A stretch of 64,000 nucleotides of DNA, taken from assembly GCA_947444305.1 (NCBI GenBank), contig CANEZP010000017.1, positions 1-64,000 on the forward strand, read 5' to 3'. Below are positions 26,355-35,838 of the stretch, in pieces (position 1 is the stretch's first letter; each line of letters starts with the position of its first letter). Below the pieces are notes generated by a model that was not told the origin of the DNA, made no database searches, and saw only the letters and a program-made list of their open reading frames with translations. The position numbers were made by a program, and so were the translations under genes. Source of the stretch: Pseudobdellovibrionaceae bacterium. Its GTDB lineage: Bacteria > Bdellovibrionota > Bdellovibrionia > Bdellovibrionales > UBA1609.

Positions 26355-26945
26355 ATGTTCGCGTCGATTCTTTTTCTAACCGTCACGACGGTGATGGCTT
26401 CACCGTTAACAAAATTTAGCTCGGAAGCCCAAGCCTTATGTAACGATTGGCTCGGCGGCACGAAGGCTCAGGTTGTCGCGGAATTCGCGTGGGCCGAACA
26501 AGAGGTTCTCGTAAAGCTCGGTCGCCTGCCAACCGTTCGTGTTTCAAGTGAAAAACTACCTGACGATCGCACCCGCATTCAGGTCAAAGCCCGCAACGCC
26601 TGGGGATTCACCATCGGCGATTTAAAGGCGACCGTCATCGACACCGGCTATCTGAAAATCGAACGCATTAAAGTGTCGGGCTTGCACCAAAACCGCGCAA
26701 TTTCAAAACTCTTGTTCGCGCACGTTCTCTCACGTTATCCAAAAATTCAAATCGTTGAATCAATCCTTACCCTCGACAACGATGATGTTATTCGCGAGGC
26801 CATCGCCGGCGGCAGCACGTGCAAGGAAGCCATCCGGCTCACCTACGCCGTAAAGATGCGCGTCCGATTCGGCTTCACCCGCTTGCTCAACGAACCGACC
26901 TGCTTAGACTATGACCCGACGGTCGTGATCCTCTCCCGTAAATGA
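26355..26945 (+). CDS. Exported protein with weak GNAT-like pattern
   Basis: Start at ATG 26355 gives 196 residues and a signal peptide (MFASILFLTVTTVMAS). The segment LKIERIKVSGLHQNRAISKL followed by LFAHVLSRYPKIQIVESIL resembles acetyltransferase motif A, but the usual Q-x-x-G-x-G/A loop is degenerate (HQNRAIS). The C-terminal GFTRLLNEPTCLDYDP is unassigned. If it is a GNAT, catalysis is doubtful. It sits 40 nt after the LysR gene. Confidence 0.45.
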   Translation: MFASILFLTVTTVMASPLTKFSSEAQALCNDWLGGTKAQVVAEFAWAEQEVLVKLGRLPTVRVSSEKLPDDRTRIQVKARNAWGFTIGDLKATVIDTGYLKIERIKVSGLHQNRAISKLLFAHVLSRYPKIQIVESILTLDNDDVIREAIAGGSTCKEAIRLTYAVKMRVRFGFTRLLNEPTCLDYDPTVVILSRK

Positions 26946-27036
26946 TCACCGCTGCCGAGAATAGGCACCGCGATCAACGTTAAAACAGGTATACCCGCGC
27001 CCACGCTGGTGAGCCGCTTGCACTTAGACGTGCACG

Positions 27037-28245
27037 ATGTTGACACGTGGACTTTGCCTTAGCCTAATTTACGGAATCCTAGCTGCGACCGCGCCCTACG
27101 CATGGGCGTCCCGGCATTTTGACGTCGTCGTCATCGGGGCCGGCCCGACCGGTTTGGTGGCGGCTATCGAAGCGGCTAAACAAGGCGCCAGCGTCTTGCT
27201 GCTTGAGAAGCGCCAATCGCACGAGAGCCCGGCCGCGCACGCCTGGGGCTCACGCAACCGGGTCATCGGCTTACAAGTCAGAACATACGAGAATTTGAAA
27301 GAGCTAGGCGCAAATATTCCCGCCGCCAACGTCGTCTCGCTCGAAATCCACAATACTTCCGGTGAGAAACTAGATTCAAACGTTCAAGAGTTCCAGAGCG
27401 CCGGTCTCGTGAAGCAAGCGCACGCCACCATCGGGCTGATCGAAGGCGCGCTCATGGCGAAGGCACGAACGCTACCCATCGAAATCGTTTTCGGGGCCGA
27501 GCAAACTGAGTTCGCTACCGGCGCTGAAAAAACGCTGACCTTTGTTCGCGACGGAAAATTGGAGAAAATCGATTTTACGTTCGCCGCGGTGGCCACCGGA
27601 TCGAACACAACCCGCTTCGAGCCGATCTTCGGTGCGCGTATCCAAAACACCAAAGTGAACGCGAACCCAATGATCACCGCGGATTTTAAAGTCAACGAGG
27701 ACGCGGGCGGCTTCGATATGCTGAAAGACCTCGGCAACGCCGGCATGATCCGCGCGGTGGCATTGACCGCCAACGGACACAGCTCGATCTCGGTCGTTGA
27801 AACGAAAGAACTGCGCAAGCTAACCGGTCCTGAGTTTGAAGCGAAGGCGCGCGAGACCCTGCTCGCGGCGCTAAAGAATTTCCGCCTGACCGGAACGATG
27901 ATCAGCGGCCCGACCCGCTTTGATTTGGGCCAGGACCGAATCACCCGCGTTCACCATAACGGTATTTTCGCCCTCGGGGATGCGGCCCGTAAGACAAATC
28001 CGACTACGGGCCTAGGCGTGAATCTCGGGGTAAAAGACGCCGCGGCCTTCGGGATGCTCGTGCAAGTTTTCAAACACGAACCGCAAAAGATCGACACGGC
28101 GGTAAAGTGGCTCGAGAATATCATTAATCAAAATACGCAAACGTCCGCCGACAAATCCGAAAAGATCCAAGCGATCTTGCAACGTGAGTCCGCGCGCTTC
28201 TTTAACAACACTTGCAAAAAAGATCTTACCGGCGCCGCGGCCTAA
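27037..28245 (+). CDS. FAD-dependent oxidoreductase with a signal peptide
   Basis: A 402-residue protein. After a signal-like N-terminus (MLTRGLCLSLIYGILAATAP, ending AWA) comes an intact dinucleotide-binding fold, VVVIGAGPTGLVAAIEAAKQ, with Glu at the end of strand 2 (LLLEK). The second FAD motif GIFALGDAARKTNPTTGLGV places it with aromatic-ring hydroxylase/UbiH-type flavoproteins. FAD-binding proteins exported folded would usually need Tat, but no twin-arginine is visible. The substrate is unknown. Its stop abuts that of the convergent protease gene with no gap. Confidence 0.75.
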   Translation: MLTRGLCLSLIYGILAATAPYAWASRHFDVVVIGAGPTGLVAAIEAAKQGASVLLLEKRQSHESPAAHAWGSRNRVIGLQVRTYENLKELGANIPAANVVSLEIHNTSGEKLDSNVQEFQSAGLVKQAHATIGLIEGALMAKARTLPIEIVFGAEQTEFATGAEKTLTFVRDGKLEKIDFTFAAVATGSNTTRFEPIFGARIQNTKVNANPMITADFKVNEDAGGFDMLKDLGNAGMIRAVALTANGHSSISVVETKELRKLTGPEFEAKARETLLAALKNFRLTGTMISGPTRFDLGQDRITRVHHNGIFALGDAARKTNPTTGLGVNLGVKDAAAFGMLVQVFKHEPQKIDTAVKWLENIINQNTQTSADKSEKIQAILQRESARFFNNTCKKDLTGAAA

Positions 28246-29604
28246 TTAATCCTCTCTATCGGCTGCCGTCGAGGGACGCGTGGTTTGCGAAGTGATTCGC
28301 CAGCCCGCAGCTTCACGGCGTAGTGTCCAAGTGTAGATGCTGTAGTCTTCTTGCTTTTCGTCGCCGCGGTAAACCGACCACATCACTTCACCGACGACCG
28401 TACATTGATCCGCGGAGCAATTGGACGCGCGGCGGGCTTTCTGGAAAGAAAACATTCTTTCCGGCCAGCGGGTGGAATACGTGTCCAACATAGTACGAAG
28501 CTGATCGCGGGTCATGGTCTTACCCGAATAAGTCACTTGATCGGCCCAAAGCTCATGAACCGCGCTACCCATTTTTTTATTCACGCGATGATCATATTTT
28601 TTCAGCATTTCTTTAAGCATCGGTACGACTTCTTTTAAACCCGCCGCATCCGCCACCTTCGGCAACGCGGAATCTTTGCCGTCTCTTCCGAAACCGATCA
28701 TGCGCACCCGCGACTCATCCGAACCGTTGACGGAGTTACGTAGAAACTCGAGCTGATCGTAGACGTTCGTAAACATCTCGTACGTCCCGTTGCCGGCGTT
28801 TACAATACCGATGACGACCGCAATACCGTCCTGATCAAACGAGAACAAAGGGCCGCCGCTGTCGCCGTAATTGATGTTGCTTTTGCCGTCGGTCGTCGAG
28901 GGCCTGGTGATCGAGGCATCTTCGGTCATCGCGCAAAACCTTGGCGCGGGCGTATTAAAATCGAAGGTACCTCGTGAGCACCCGTAGACGTTCGTGGCAT
29001 AAATTGGTTTACCGACGTAACGTGCCGAATTCGATAACGTAGGACATTTCGCCGCAGGACATTCCAACCCGAAGCCAACCGCGTAAGCCCACAGTTGACC
29101 GCTGGGATCCCGGGGAATGGATTTTGCGAAGATGTCACGTAAATGGTTTACGGAAACTTGCTTCAAAAAAGTCGGAAACCACGGCTTCCGATTCGCGGCC
29201 TTATACTTCGACCAAGCGTAGTCCAAAGGCAAATTGGCGTGCCCATCGTTCTCGGCGAAGGTAAAGAGGATTGCGATATCGTTCGTGCTTCCCGAATTTG
29301 GGCGGTACGCGGAGTGGACGCTCGCGCCCCACGCTTCAATTCCTTTTTTATCGGCGCGGTTTAACTTCACCACGACCTTTTGCACACGCTGATTGCTATT
29401 ATCGATTAGGCAGTGAGCGGCCGTGAGAACCATGCCGCGTTCGAGCAGCGTGCCGGAGCACGCTCCGACCTTACCGTCTTTCATAGTCATTTCGATGTAA
29501 CGTACGAAACCGAACTGCTTAGTGTCTGCAGCGAGGCCACCGTAAACGGCGTGGGCACAAGGTGATAGAATCGCGATTAACGCGAGTGAAAAAACAAAGC
29601 GCAT
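28246..29604 (-). CDS. Secreted trypsin-like (S1) serine protease with an NTF2-like tail
   Basis: A 452-residue protein with a signal peptide (to about residue 19) and GGAGGA before the ATG. The S1 triad is complete: LTAAHC (His), TNDIAILF (Asp) and GDSGGPLF (Ser). Several Cys support disulfides. Residues ~320-450 are not protease. They resemble an NTF2/SnoaL-like domain (LWADQVTYSGKTMTRDQLRT, then YSIYTWTLRREAAGWRIT), a fold used for ligand binding or dimerisation. An extracellular protease with a sensing or targeting tail is a plausible reading. Confidence 0.82.
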   Translation of the reverse strand: MRFVFSLALIAILSPCAHAVYGGLAADTKQFGFVRYIEMTMKDGKVGACSGTLLERGMVLTAAHCLIDNSNQRVQKVVVKLNRADKKGIEAWGASVHSAYRPNSGSTNDIAILFTFAENDGHANLPLDYAWSKYKAANRKPWFPTFLKQVSVNHLRDIFAKSIPRDPSGQLWAYAVGFGLECPAAKCPTLSNSARYVGKPIYATNVYGCSRGTFDFNTPAPRFCAMTEDASITRPSTTDGKSNINYGDSGGPLFSFDQDGIAVVIGIVNAGNGTYEMFTNVYDQLEFLRNSVNGSDESRVRMIGFGRDGKDSALPKVADAAGLKEVVPMLKEMLKKYDHRVNKKMGSAVHELWADQVTYSGKTMTRDQLRTMLDTYSTRWPERMFSFQKARRASNCSADQCTVVGEVMWSVYRGDEKQEDYSIYTWTLRREAAGWRITSQTTRPSTAADRED

Positions 29605-29663
29605 CTAAAAATCCTCCGGGTTAGGCGAGAAGTGCCCGTTCGACTAGTTAAGGTCAATATTCA

Positions 29664-30692
29664 TTAAAAATTATATAGTCCGATATCGTACGGAGTTTGC
29701 GATTGCTCGACGTGCTCGATGAATTTATCGCCCATCAAATAGTAGAGCAGCCAAGATAAGCCGCCGCCCGATGCGTACACCCACATCACGTTGTGAACTT
29801 CAAAAGGAACTTTATAGTAATTCCGATCGATACGAGCGAGGTCGGCATCGGTGGCGAGACCCGATCGTATTAAAGCTAGCGAGCCTACAAAGTGAGCTAC
29901 GCCCTCGTGAAACTGGTATCTTGCGAAAGCTTGGTTACAATCAGGGTAGCTTCCGAAGCGGGGCCTCACCGAGTTGTAATACTCTTTTAAAAGCGCCTTA
30001 AGCGCGGAGGGATTGTCCTTGTTCCGGTGAATAGCGGCGAAATTCTTGGCCCACCAACGCTTCTCATTTTCCAGTGTCTTCACCCATTCCGGATTTTGCT
30101 CTACGCAAGTGGCGTAGTCCGCTCCCCGGTTCGCGGTTTGATATTTATGTTCGGCCTGGTAGTCATGAAACATCTCGTGAATGGCGTGGTAGATGTTCAT
30201 TTGCTCAAAGGTGTAGCCGATGTTCCCCAGCGCTTCATTGGCCATTTGGAAATGCGACCGCTCCATACCGATCGAGCCGATAATTTTATTTAAAGTGCTA
30301 AACATCCTCAGATAAGCAGGAATTTCTAAGCATCCCTCGTTGAAACTCACCGGCGAGCAACTTGGATAGAAGCGTTTATGCTCCCGCACCATGGGCATCG
30401 GCATTTCGAGAAGCGTTCGATCCTCACATGCCTTTCCCAGCCCTTGGCTTAGAAGCTTCTCTCGGTCCTTCCCCGAGACGACGATGAAGCCATTGGTTGG
30501 CGCTTCGTATTCACGGACGGTAAACACGTAACGCGCTGGAAAGTCGCGCCATAGAGGCTGCCTTTGCAAACCGGTGATTACCTTAACCGCTTTATTTTCA
30601 AGAGGCGTCAAAGCGCAGTTCTCGGCAACGGCCGGGTGACCAAAGAGGGCCATCGCGGTCACCAGGACGCATATATTTAGCGTGATCTTCAT
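29664..30692 (-). CDS. Exported HExxH putative zinc metallopeptidase
   Basis: A 342-residue protein with a signal peptide (ends VAE, about residue 24). The zinc motif AIHEMFHDYQAEH carries the two His and the catalytic Glu. A glutamate about 90 residues later in FHEGVAHFVGSLAL could be the third ligand (gluzincin-like). Family not recognised. It is separated from the S1 protease gene by 59 nt on the same strand, so the two could form a secreted-protease unit. Confidence 0.62.
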   Translation of the reverse strand: MKITLNICVLVTAMALFGHPAVAENCALTPLENKAVKVITGLQRQPLWRDFPARYVFTVREYEAPTNGFIVVSGKDREKLLSQGLGKACEDRTLLEMPMPMVREHKRFYPSCSPVSFNEGCLEIPAYLRMFSTLNKIIGSIGMERSHFQMANEALGNIGYTFEQMNIYHAIHEMFHDYQAEHKYQTANRGADYATCVEQNPEWVKTLENEKRWWAKNFAAIHRNKDNPSALKALLKEYYNSVRPRFGSYPDCNQAFARYQFHEGVAHFVGSLALIRSGLATDADLARIDRNYYKVPFEVHNVMWVYASGGGLSWLLYYLMGDKFIEHVEQSQTPYDIGLYNF

Positions 30693-30786
30693 AGGCTTTA
30701 ACCAATGCCATCTCTAGGCCAGGAGTGGACGTCCATAATGGAATTTCGAGATTCAACTAAACTCAAAAGCGCGATAGGATCCCGCC

Positions 30787-32832
30787 ATGGAAAACACCGG
30801 CAAAACACCTTCGGGCGACCCGATGCAATTCTTAAACGCCAAAAGTGAGATGGCCGCGGTCTGCCGGGGTTTCGATTGGGCCTCGACGCCGTTAGGTCCC
30901 CCTGAAACCTGGGATCAGAGCCTGCAGACGATGGTGGGCACGATCTTGCGGGCGGCTTTCCCCGCTTTTATCGCCTGGGGGCCGAAACGAATTCTAATTT
31001 TCAATGACGGTTATTGTCCCATGCTCGGAAATAAGGTGAGCCGCGCCCTCGGGCGTCCGTTTGAAGAAGTTTGGTCTGAAATCTGGCCGGATCTTGAGCC
31101 GTTGGTCCTGCAAGTTGACCGCGGCGAAACAAGGTACTTCGAAAATCTTAAACTCATCATCAATCGTAATAATCGGCCCGAAGAAGCTTATTTCACATTT
31201 TCCTACAGCCCGCTCCTCACTTCGGCCGGAAACATCGGCGGACTCTACTGCAGTTGCGTTGAAACGACCGAGCAAGTCAAAGCTACGCGAAAGCTTGAGC
31301 AAACCGAGACCGAGTTAACGGGCATCCTCGATTCGATGAACGAAGCGTTCTTCTCCATCGACAAAGACTTTCGGATTTCGCGCGCGAACTCTAATCACGA
31401 GCGTGAGACCGCGCGGCCCTTGGAAGAACAGATCGGTAAAAACCTACTCGAGCTTTATTTCTCCAGAGAGTCCGACAAAGAATCTAAGTACTGGATTGCT
31501 TACCACCGCGCTATGAAAGATCGGGTGCATATCTTTTTCGAGGATTACTACGAGCCGCTTGACCTCTGGACCGCCGTGAATGTTTACCCGCAGAAAGACG
31601 GCGGGCTCGCGGTTTTCTTCCGTAAAATAAATGACGAAAAGAATAACCAGGCCGAGTTACTGCGTGCAAAAGAAGAGGCCGAACGTGCCAATCACCTTAA
31701 GTCGGCTTTTCTCGCGAATATGTCGCACGAGATCCGCACCCCGCTCGCGGCCATGATCGGATTCGCCGATCTGCTAAAAGATCCCGGCATCAGCGCCAGC
31801 GAAAAATCGAATTACATCGACATCCTTCACAAGAACGGCGAACAACTTGGGCGGGTCATCAACGACATTCTCGATCTCTCAAAAGTTGAGACCGGGCACA
31901 TCAACTTCGAGTACATGGATGTCGATCCTTACCAGGTCGCGCAAGAAGTGGTCTCATTAATGGCCGTGGTTTCAAAAGAGAAGGGTCTCGCGCTTATATT
32001 AGAAAAAGCCGAATCAACCCCGCAATCCTTAGTGACCGACCCGACGCGAATGAAGCAAGTGTTGATGAACCTCATCGGCAATGCGCTCAAGTTCACCAAA
32101 GTCGGCTCGATAAGAATCAGCTTGTCCGGTTACGACGGTGATGGCGGCGCCAAGTGCTGCGCGTTCGAAGTCACCGACACCGGCGTCGGCATTCAACCCG
32201 AATCTTTCGCCCGGCTATTTAAGATGTTTAGCCAGGCCGACAATTCAATGACCAGAAGATTCGGCGGGACGGGCTTAGGACTCGCGTTGTCACGCTCGCT
32301 CGCGCGGGCCATGGGCGGCGACGTGAAATTGCAAAGGAGCGAAGTCGATATCGGAAGTACCTTTCGTTTTTCGATCGAAAGTCGCGAGAGCCTCCGCCCA
32401 AACCGAAACGGTGAAACCGCTTCGGAGATCGCCGCGCGTGAATTCTCCGACCTGACCGATGATTACCTCAAAGATTTGCGCGTTCTGTTGGTTGAAGATT
32501 CGCCCGACAACCAAGAGCTTATCTGGCGTTACCTTTCAAAATACGGCGCGCGCGTAGAGATCGCCGATAACGGCTTCGAAGGCATCGAAAAGGCAATGGC
32601 GTCGGACCATGATCTTGTCCTTATGGATTTGCAAATGCCGGTCATGGACGGCTACACCGCTACCGGAAAGTTACGCGCCAAAGGCTACCGCAAGCCGATC
32701 ATCGCGTTGACCGCGCACGCGATGGCCGACGTTCGCAAGAAATGCCAAGACGTCGGCTGCAGCGATCACTTGCCGAAGCCGATCAACCCGACCGACCTGG
32801 TACGCGCGATCGCGTTTCACGCCCGGCGCTAG
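30787..32832 (+). CDS. Hybrid histidine kinase (PAS-PAS-HisKA-HATPase-REC)
   Basis: A 681-residue cytoplasmic kinase without TM segments. It opens with FDWASTPLGPPETWDQSLQT, typical of soluble PAS kinases, followed by PAS 1 (~50-160) and PAS 2 (~175-280). HisKA has His314 in MSHEIRTPLAAMIGF. The ATPase domain has the N-box LMNLIGNALKF and G-boxes TDTGVGI and FGGTGLGL. A C-terminal REC domain has phospho-acceptor Asp614 (LVLMDLQMPVMDG). Signals are probably redox, light or small ligands. Its kinase and REC domains are close paralogues of those in the kai-linked kinase at 59933-61687. Confidence 0.92.
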   Translation: MENTGKTPSGDPMQFLNAKSEMAAVCRGFDWASTPLGPPETWDQSLQTMVGTILRAAFPAFIAWGPKRILIFNDGYCPMLGNKVSRALGRPFEEVWSEIWPDLEPLVLQVDRGETRYFENLKLIINRNNRPEEAYFTFSYSPLLTSAGNIGGLYCSCVETTEQVKATRKLEQTETELTGILDSMNEAFFSIDKDFRISRANSNHERETARPLEEQIGKNLLELYFSRESDKESKYWIAYHRAMKDRVHIFFEDYYEPLDLWTAVNVYPQKDGGLAVFFRKINDEKNNQAELLRAKEEAERANHLKSAFLANMSHEIRTPLAAMIGFADLLKDPGISASEKSNYIDILHKNGEQLGRVINDILDLSKVETGHINFEYMDVDPYQVAQEVVSLMAVVSKEKGLALILEKAESTPQSLVTDPTRMKQVLMNLIGNALKFTKVGSIRISLSGYDGDGGAKCCAFEVTDTGVGIQPESFARLFKMFSQADNSMTRRFGGTGLGLALSRSLARAMGGDVKLQRSEVDIGSTFRFSIESRESLRPNRNGETASEIAAREFSDLTDDYLKDLRVLLVEDSPDNQELIWRYLSKYGARVEIADNGFEGIEKAMASDHDLVLMDLQMPVMDGYTATGKLRAKGYRKPIIALTAHAMADVRKKCQDVGCSDHLPKPINPTDLVRAIAFHARR

Positions 32833-32855
32833 ACGTTCCCGGCTGTGCCTTTGTC

Positions 32856-34694
32856 CTACTTCCCCGTCATGCAGTTATTCAACTTGAACTCTTCGCCCTT
32901 CGCTTCTAGCGCGGCTGTGCAGACCTTCGGAACTTTATCTAAAATGGCCGCGGCATGAAGTAACCGGTACAGATAAGTGGAATGTCCTTCTTTGTCCGAA
33001 TCTGAACGGTTCAGGGTGAAAGCACCGGCGTCCTCGGCATGAGACCGCTGGCAATAAGCATCCACTTTCTCACCGCTCAGATTATATCCGAGCAGATCGG
33101 CGAAATCTTCTTCGAGGTACTTCTTACTGCCCGCCTTGCTCATGACGAGGCAACTCCGCCAGCCGTCAAACTTCGCGCGGCTATGATTGCTTACTTTTTC
33201 CCTGCGGATAAAACCGCTGAGGGTATGAGAGTATTCGTGGAAAGCGATATTACGTCCTAGCTTTGGTTCTTTGATCGAGTGCGCGCCAACCCCTACCCGG
33301 TCGCTTGCCATGTCGGATTCGTCCGCGATCGGTTCACCCTTCGAAATGCATAATTTGTCGGTCTCTTCGGCCAGTTGGTTTAAGCTATCGCCCGAGCTCC
33401 CGGACATCAGAAAAACGACCACACCAAGTTGTTTAGCCTCTTTTGAGCGATTCATCCATTCGTTGGTCGCTTGCGCTTTAATGTTTGCGAGATCCTGTAC
33501 AACATCTTTCATCCAAATTTCACGCGTCTTCGGCGGATCAATCTTTAAGCTCGCAAAGAAAGGCCTCACGCTGCCCATCGTTTCGGTAGAGAGGTGTGGA
33601 GTCAGCTTAGCGATGTATTCATTTCGCCAAACTTTTTCGACAGGTTTGAAGTTTTCGATTTCTTTGTTGGTCTGGGGGAAATATTTCTCAATCGCGACCG
33701 CTCCGGTGTAGCAGTAGGAAGCAGTTTTGGTCAGCGAGGCTACGACCGGTTGGTCTTTCGCGCCGGCGCCCGCTAAGTATTCATTGATATTTTTCAAGCG
33801 CGCTTCCGCTTCGCTTAAAAGTTTTGCCGAAACCAAATCGCGAACTTTGAGAGACTTACGTTCCTTCGAGATCGGGAATGCCTCTACCATACGAGCTAAC
33901 ACAAGCGGTGATCCATAACGCTCGTTCAACCTTTCGATATCATAAGCGTCGAACTTCTGCGACGTAAGCCGCTCCCTTACCTTGCTCCAGTTTTCAACAC
34001 CGGCAAAGACCGCCTCACGGGGCATGCCAAAATGCGTGGCGAGCGTTGTCTCGTTCTTCTCTATTTCCGCAACGGCCTCATTCACTTGTTTCTGTAATTC
34101 TGTTTCGGAAAACCTTTGCCGAAGGATGCCGTAATGTTCATACGCAACGGGCGGAACTTCCTTCTGGAGTTTACGATAAACAGTTGTGGCCTTAAGCGAA
34201 GAGTCGACGTCAATCCCGGGAATCTTCTTCAAGGCTTCGCGCGTAGCGGCGCTGTCCACGCTTCCGTCCGCATTAAGTATCATCTCGGATAGATGGTCTG
34301 TACTTGCATCAATTTCACGGAGTTGCAGGGCGCGCGCCGATGTGATCGACTCATCTTGACGATACGCTTGAATCATATTTTCAAGCGCAACCTTTTCTTC
34401 CGCCAACTCTTCCCGCCCGGACGAAACGGCGGCCTGGATCAACGGCAAAAATTCTTTGGATTGCCGATCGTAATTTTTTACGGAGTACTCATTGAGCTCA
34501 CGTTGATACCGACCGAGTTCATCGCCACATAGCTCGCGTAAACATTGTTGCCAGGGCTGAAGGACCAGCGTGGAAGGATATTGAACTCCGGCATTCGGGA
34601 CACTCTCGCCGGCGCTATTCGCTGTCCGATCGTCCGCAAAAATTTGGTTACCAAGAAGCACGGCGACGGTGATTAGTACCCACTTTATTTGCAT
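32856..34694 (-). CDS. Exported HExxH putative metallopeptidase, large
   Basis: A 612-residue protein with a signal peptide (ends IFA, about residue 20). The first ~400 residues are helical. Near the C-terminus IAFHEYSHTLSGF is a zinc-binding HExxH, and EEDFADLLGYNLSGE ~40 residues on could supply the third ligand. The spacing suggests a distinct gluzincin or aspzincin family that I do not recognise. It overlaps the preceding small gene by 10 nt and is third after map on the minus strand. Confidence 0.6.
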   Translation of the reverse strand: MQIKWVLITVAVLLGNQIFADDRTANSAGESVPNAGVQYPSTLVLQPWQQCLRELCGDELGRYQRELNEYSVKNYDRQSKEFLPLIQAAVSSGREELAEEKVALENMIQAYRQDESITSARALQLREIDASTDHLSEMILNADGSVDSAATREALKKIPGIDVDSSLKATTVYRKLQKEVPPVAYEHYGILRQRFSETELQKQVNEAVAEIEKNETTLATHFGMPREAVFAGVENWSKVRERLTSQKFDAYDIERLNERYGSPLVLARMVEAFPISKERKSLKVRDLVSAKLLSEAEARLKNINEYLAGAGAKDQPVVASLTKTASYCYTGAVAIEKYFPQTNKEIENFKPVEKVWRNEYIAKLTPHLSTETMGSVRPFFASLKIDPPKTREIWMKDVVQDLANIKAQATNEWMNRSKEAKQLGVVVFLMSGSSGDSLNQLAEETDKLCISKGEPIADESDMASDRVGVGAHSIKEPKLGRNIAFHEYSHTLSGFIRREKVSNHSRAKFDGWRSCLVMSKAGSKKYLEEDFADLLGYNLSGEKVDAYCQRSHAEDAGAFTLNRSDSDKEGHSTYLYRLLHAAAILDKVPKVCTAALEAKGEEFKLNNCMTGK

Positions 34695-35053
34695 TTAAGA
34701 CGCGCCTGGATTTGGAGTGAATAGAATTTCTTATCGAGATTATTGATCGAGGCCGGACTTCGTAACGAGCGCAATAAATGCCGTTGGCCATCTATGGTCG
34801 CAGCCGGCCGGAGCGTGCCTCCTTTAATCTTGGGGAATCGTTTGATCTCTTCGCTACCTTCGGTCCAGAAAGCGGTGATCATTTGTTCGTTGCAGGTTGT
34901 GCGTTTGATAAAAAAATTCCCCGCACCCGAGCGAAATAATAAATTTTTATCGTCGAGAACCAGCGTGTAAGTGCGGCTGAGACTTTCGACCTTCAACGTC
35001 CGTACCGGCGCCGCGAACGCACCGTTCATCAATAAGAAAAACATCGCTACCAT
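34685..35053 (-). CDS. Small exported protein, function unknown
   Basis: The start ATG 35053 gives 122 residues and a short signal peptide (MVAMFFLLMNGAFA); the frame is open upstream, but inside map. The mature part has two Cys and predicted beta strands (LSRTYTLVLDDKNLLFRS). It starts 17 nt after map and overlaps the downstream HExxH gene by 10 nt, so it is likely co-translated with that enzyme and may be its partner or inhibitor. Family not recognised. Confidence 0.55.
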   Translation of the reverse strand: MVAMFFLLMNGAFAAPVRTLKVESLSRTYTLVLDDKNLLFRSGAGNFFIKRTTCNEQMITAFWTEGSEEIKRFPKIKGGTLRPAATIDGQRHLLRSLRSPASINNLDKKFYSLQIQARLKCK

Positions 35054-35070
35054 AAGGTCCCCCGACCCGT

Positions 35071-35820
35071 TTACGCCGGCAAAGTTAGAATCAATGGGCG
35101 GTCGTTCGTGATGACCATCGTGTGTTCGTACTGTGCCGTTAAGAATTTTTTGTTCGTGATCAAGGTCCACCCGTCGCCGGCGTCGAAAACGTTGCGCGCG
35201 CCCGTCGACAGAAAGGGTTCGATCGTGATGACTTGGTTTTGCTTCAAAATGCGTTTGTCTTTTGGATCATAGTAACCGGGAATAAAACCCGGTTCTTCGT
35301 GCAAACCGCGGCCGACGCCGTGGCTACCGAGATTTTCAATGACGGTAAGTTTGTTCTTACGCGCGTGCAGCGAGATCGCCTGCCCGATTTTATTCAAGGG
35401 CTGCCCGGCGCGCGCTTCGAGCATCGCGAGCTCCAAAGCTTGTTTCGTCGCCGCGCAAAGCCTTAGCTTCACGTCCGATTCGGGCGGGATGATGAACGAC
35501 CCGCCGGTGTCGGCGAAGTAACCGTCCATCTCGGCCGAGACATCGATGTTGACGAGATCGCCCGCAAGCAGCACCTTCGCGCCGGGCACGCCATGCGCGG
35601 CTTGCTCATTCACGCTGATGCAAGTCGCCCCCGGGAAATTGTAAACCAATTGCGGTGCGGAGTTCGCACCGTGAAACTCGAGATATTTTTTGCCGACAAG
35701 GTCGAGTTCGGCCGTCGTCATGCCGGGCTCGAGGACCCGGCCCATGGCCTGCAAGCAGTTTGCGACGATGCGGCCGATTTTACCTAAGGCGATTAGATCT
35801 TTTTCGGATTCGACAGACAT
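35071..35820 (-). CDS. map: Type I methionine aminopeptidase
   Basis: A 249-residue enzyme that removes initiator Met from nascent proteins with a dinuclear metal site. Metal and substrate residues are visible: His in AAHGVPG, Asp in NIDVSAEMDGYFADTGGSF, His in LGSHGVGRGLHEEPGFIP, Glu in ITIEPF and Glu in YEHTMVIT. Length is normal and there is no zinc-finger extension. It leads a minus-strand group with two exported genes. A second map copy near ribosomal genes elsewhere would be usual, but this cannot be judged here. Confidence 0.93.
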   Translation of the reverse strand: MSVESEKDLIALGKIGRIVANCLQAMGRVLEPGMTTAELDLVGKKYLEFHGANSAPQLVYNFPGATCISVNEQAAHGVPGAKVLLAGDLVNIDVSAEMDGYFADTGGSFIIPPESDVKLRLCAATKQALELAMLEARAGQPLNKIGQAISLHARKNKLTVIENLGSHGVGRGLHEEPGFIPGYYDPKDKRILKQNQVITIEPFLSTGARNVFDAGDGWTLITNKKFLTAQYEHTMVITNDRPLILTLPA

Positions 35821-35838
35821 GCGTCTATCGTAGCATGA

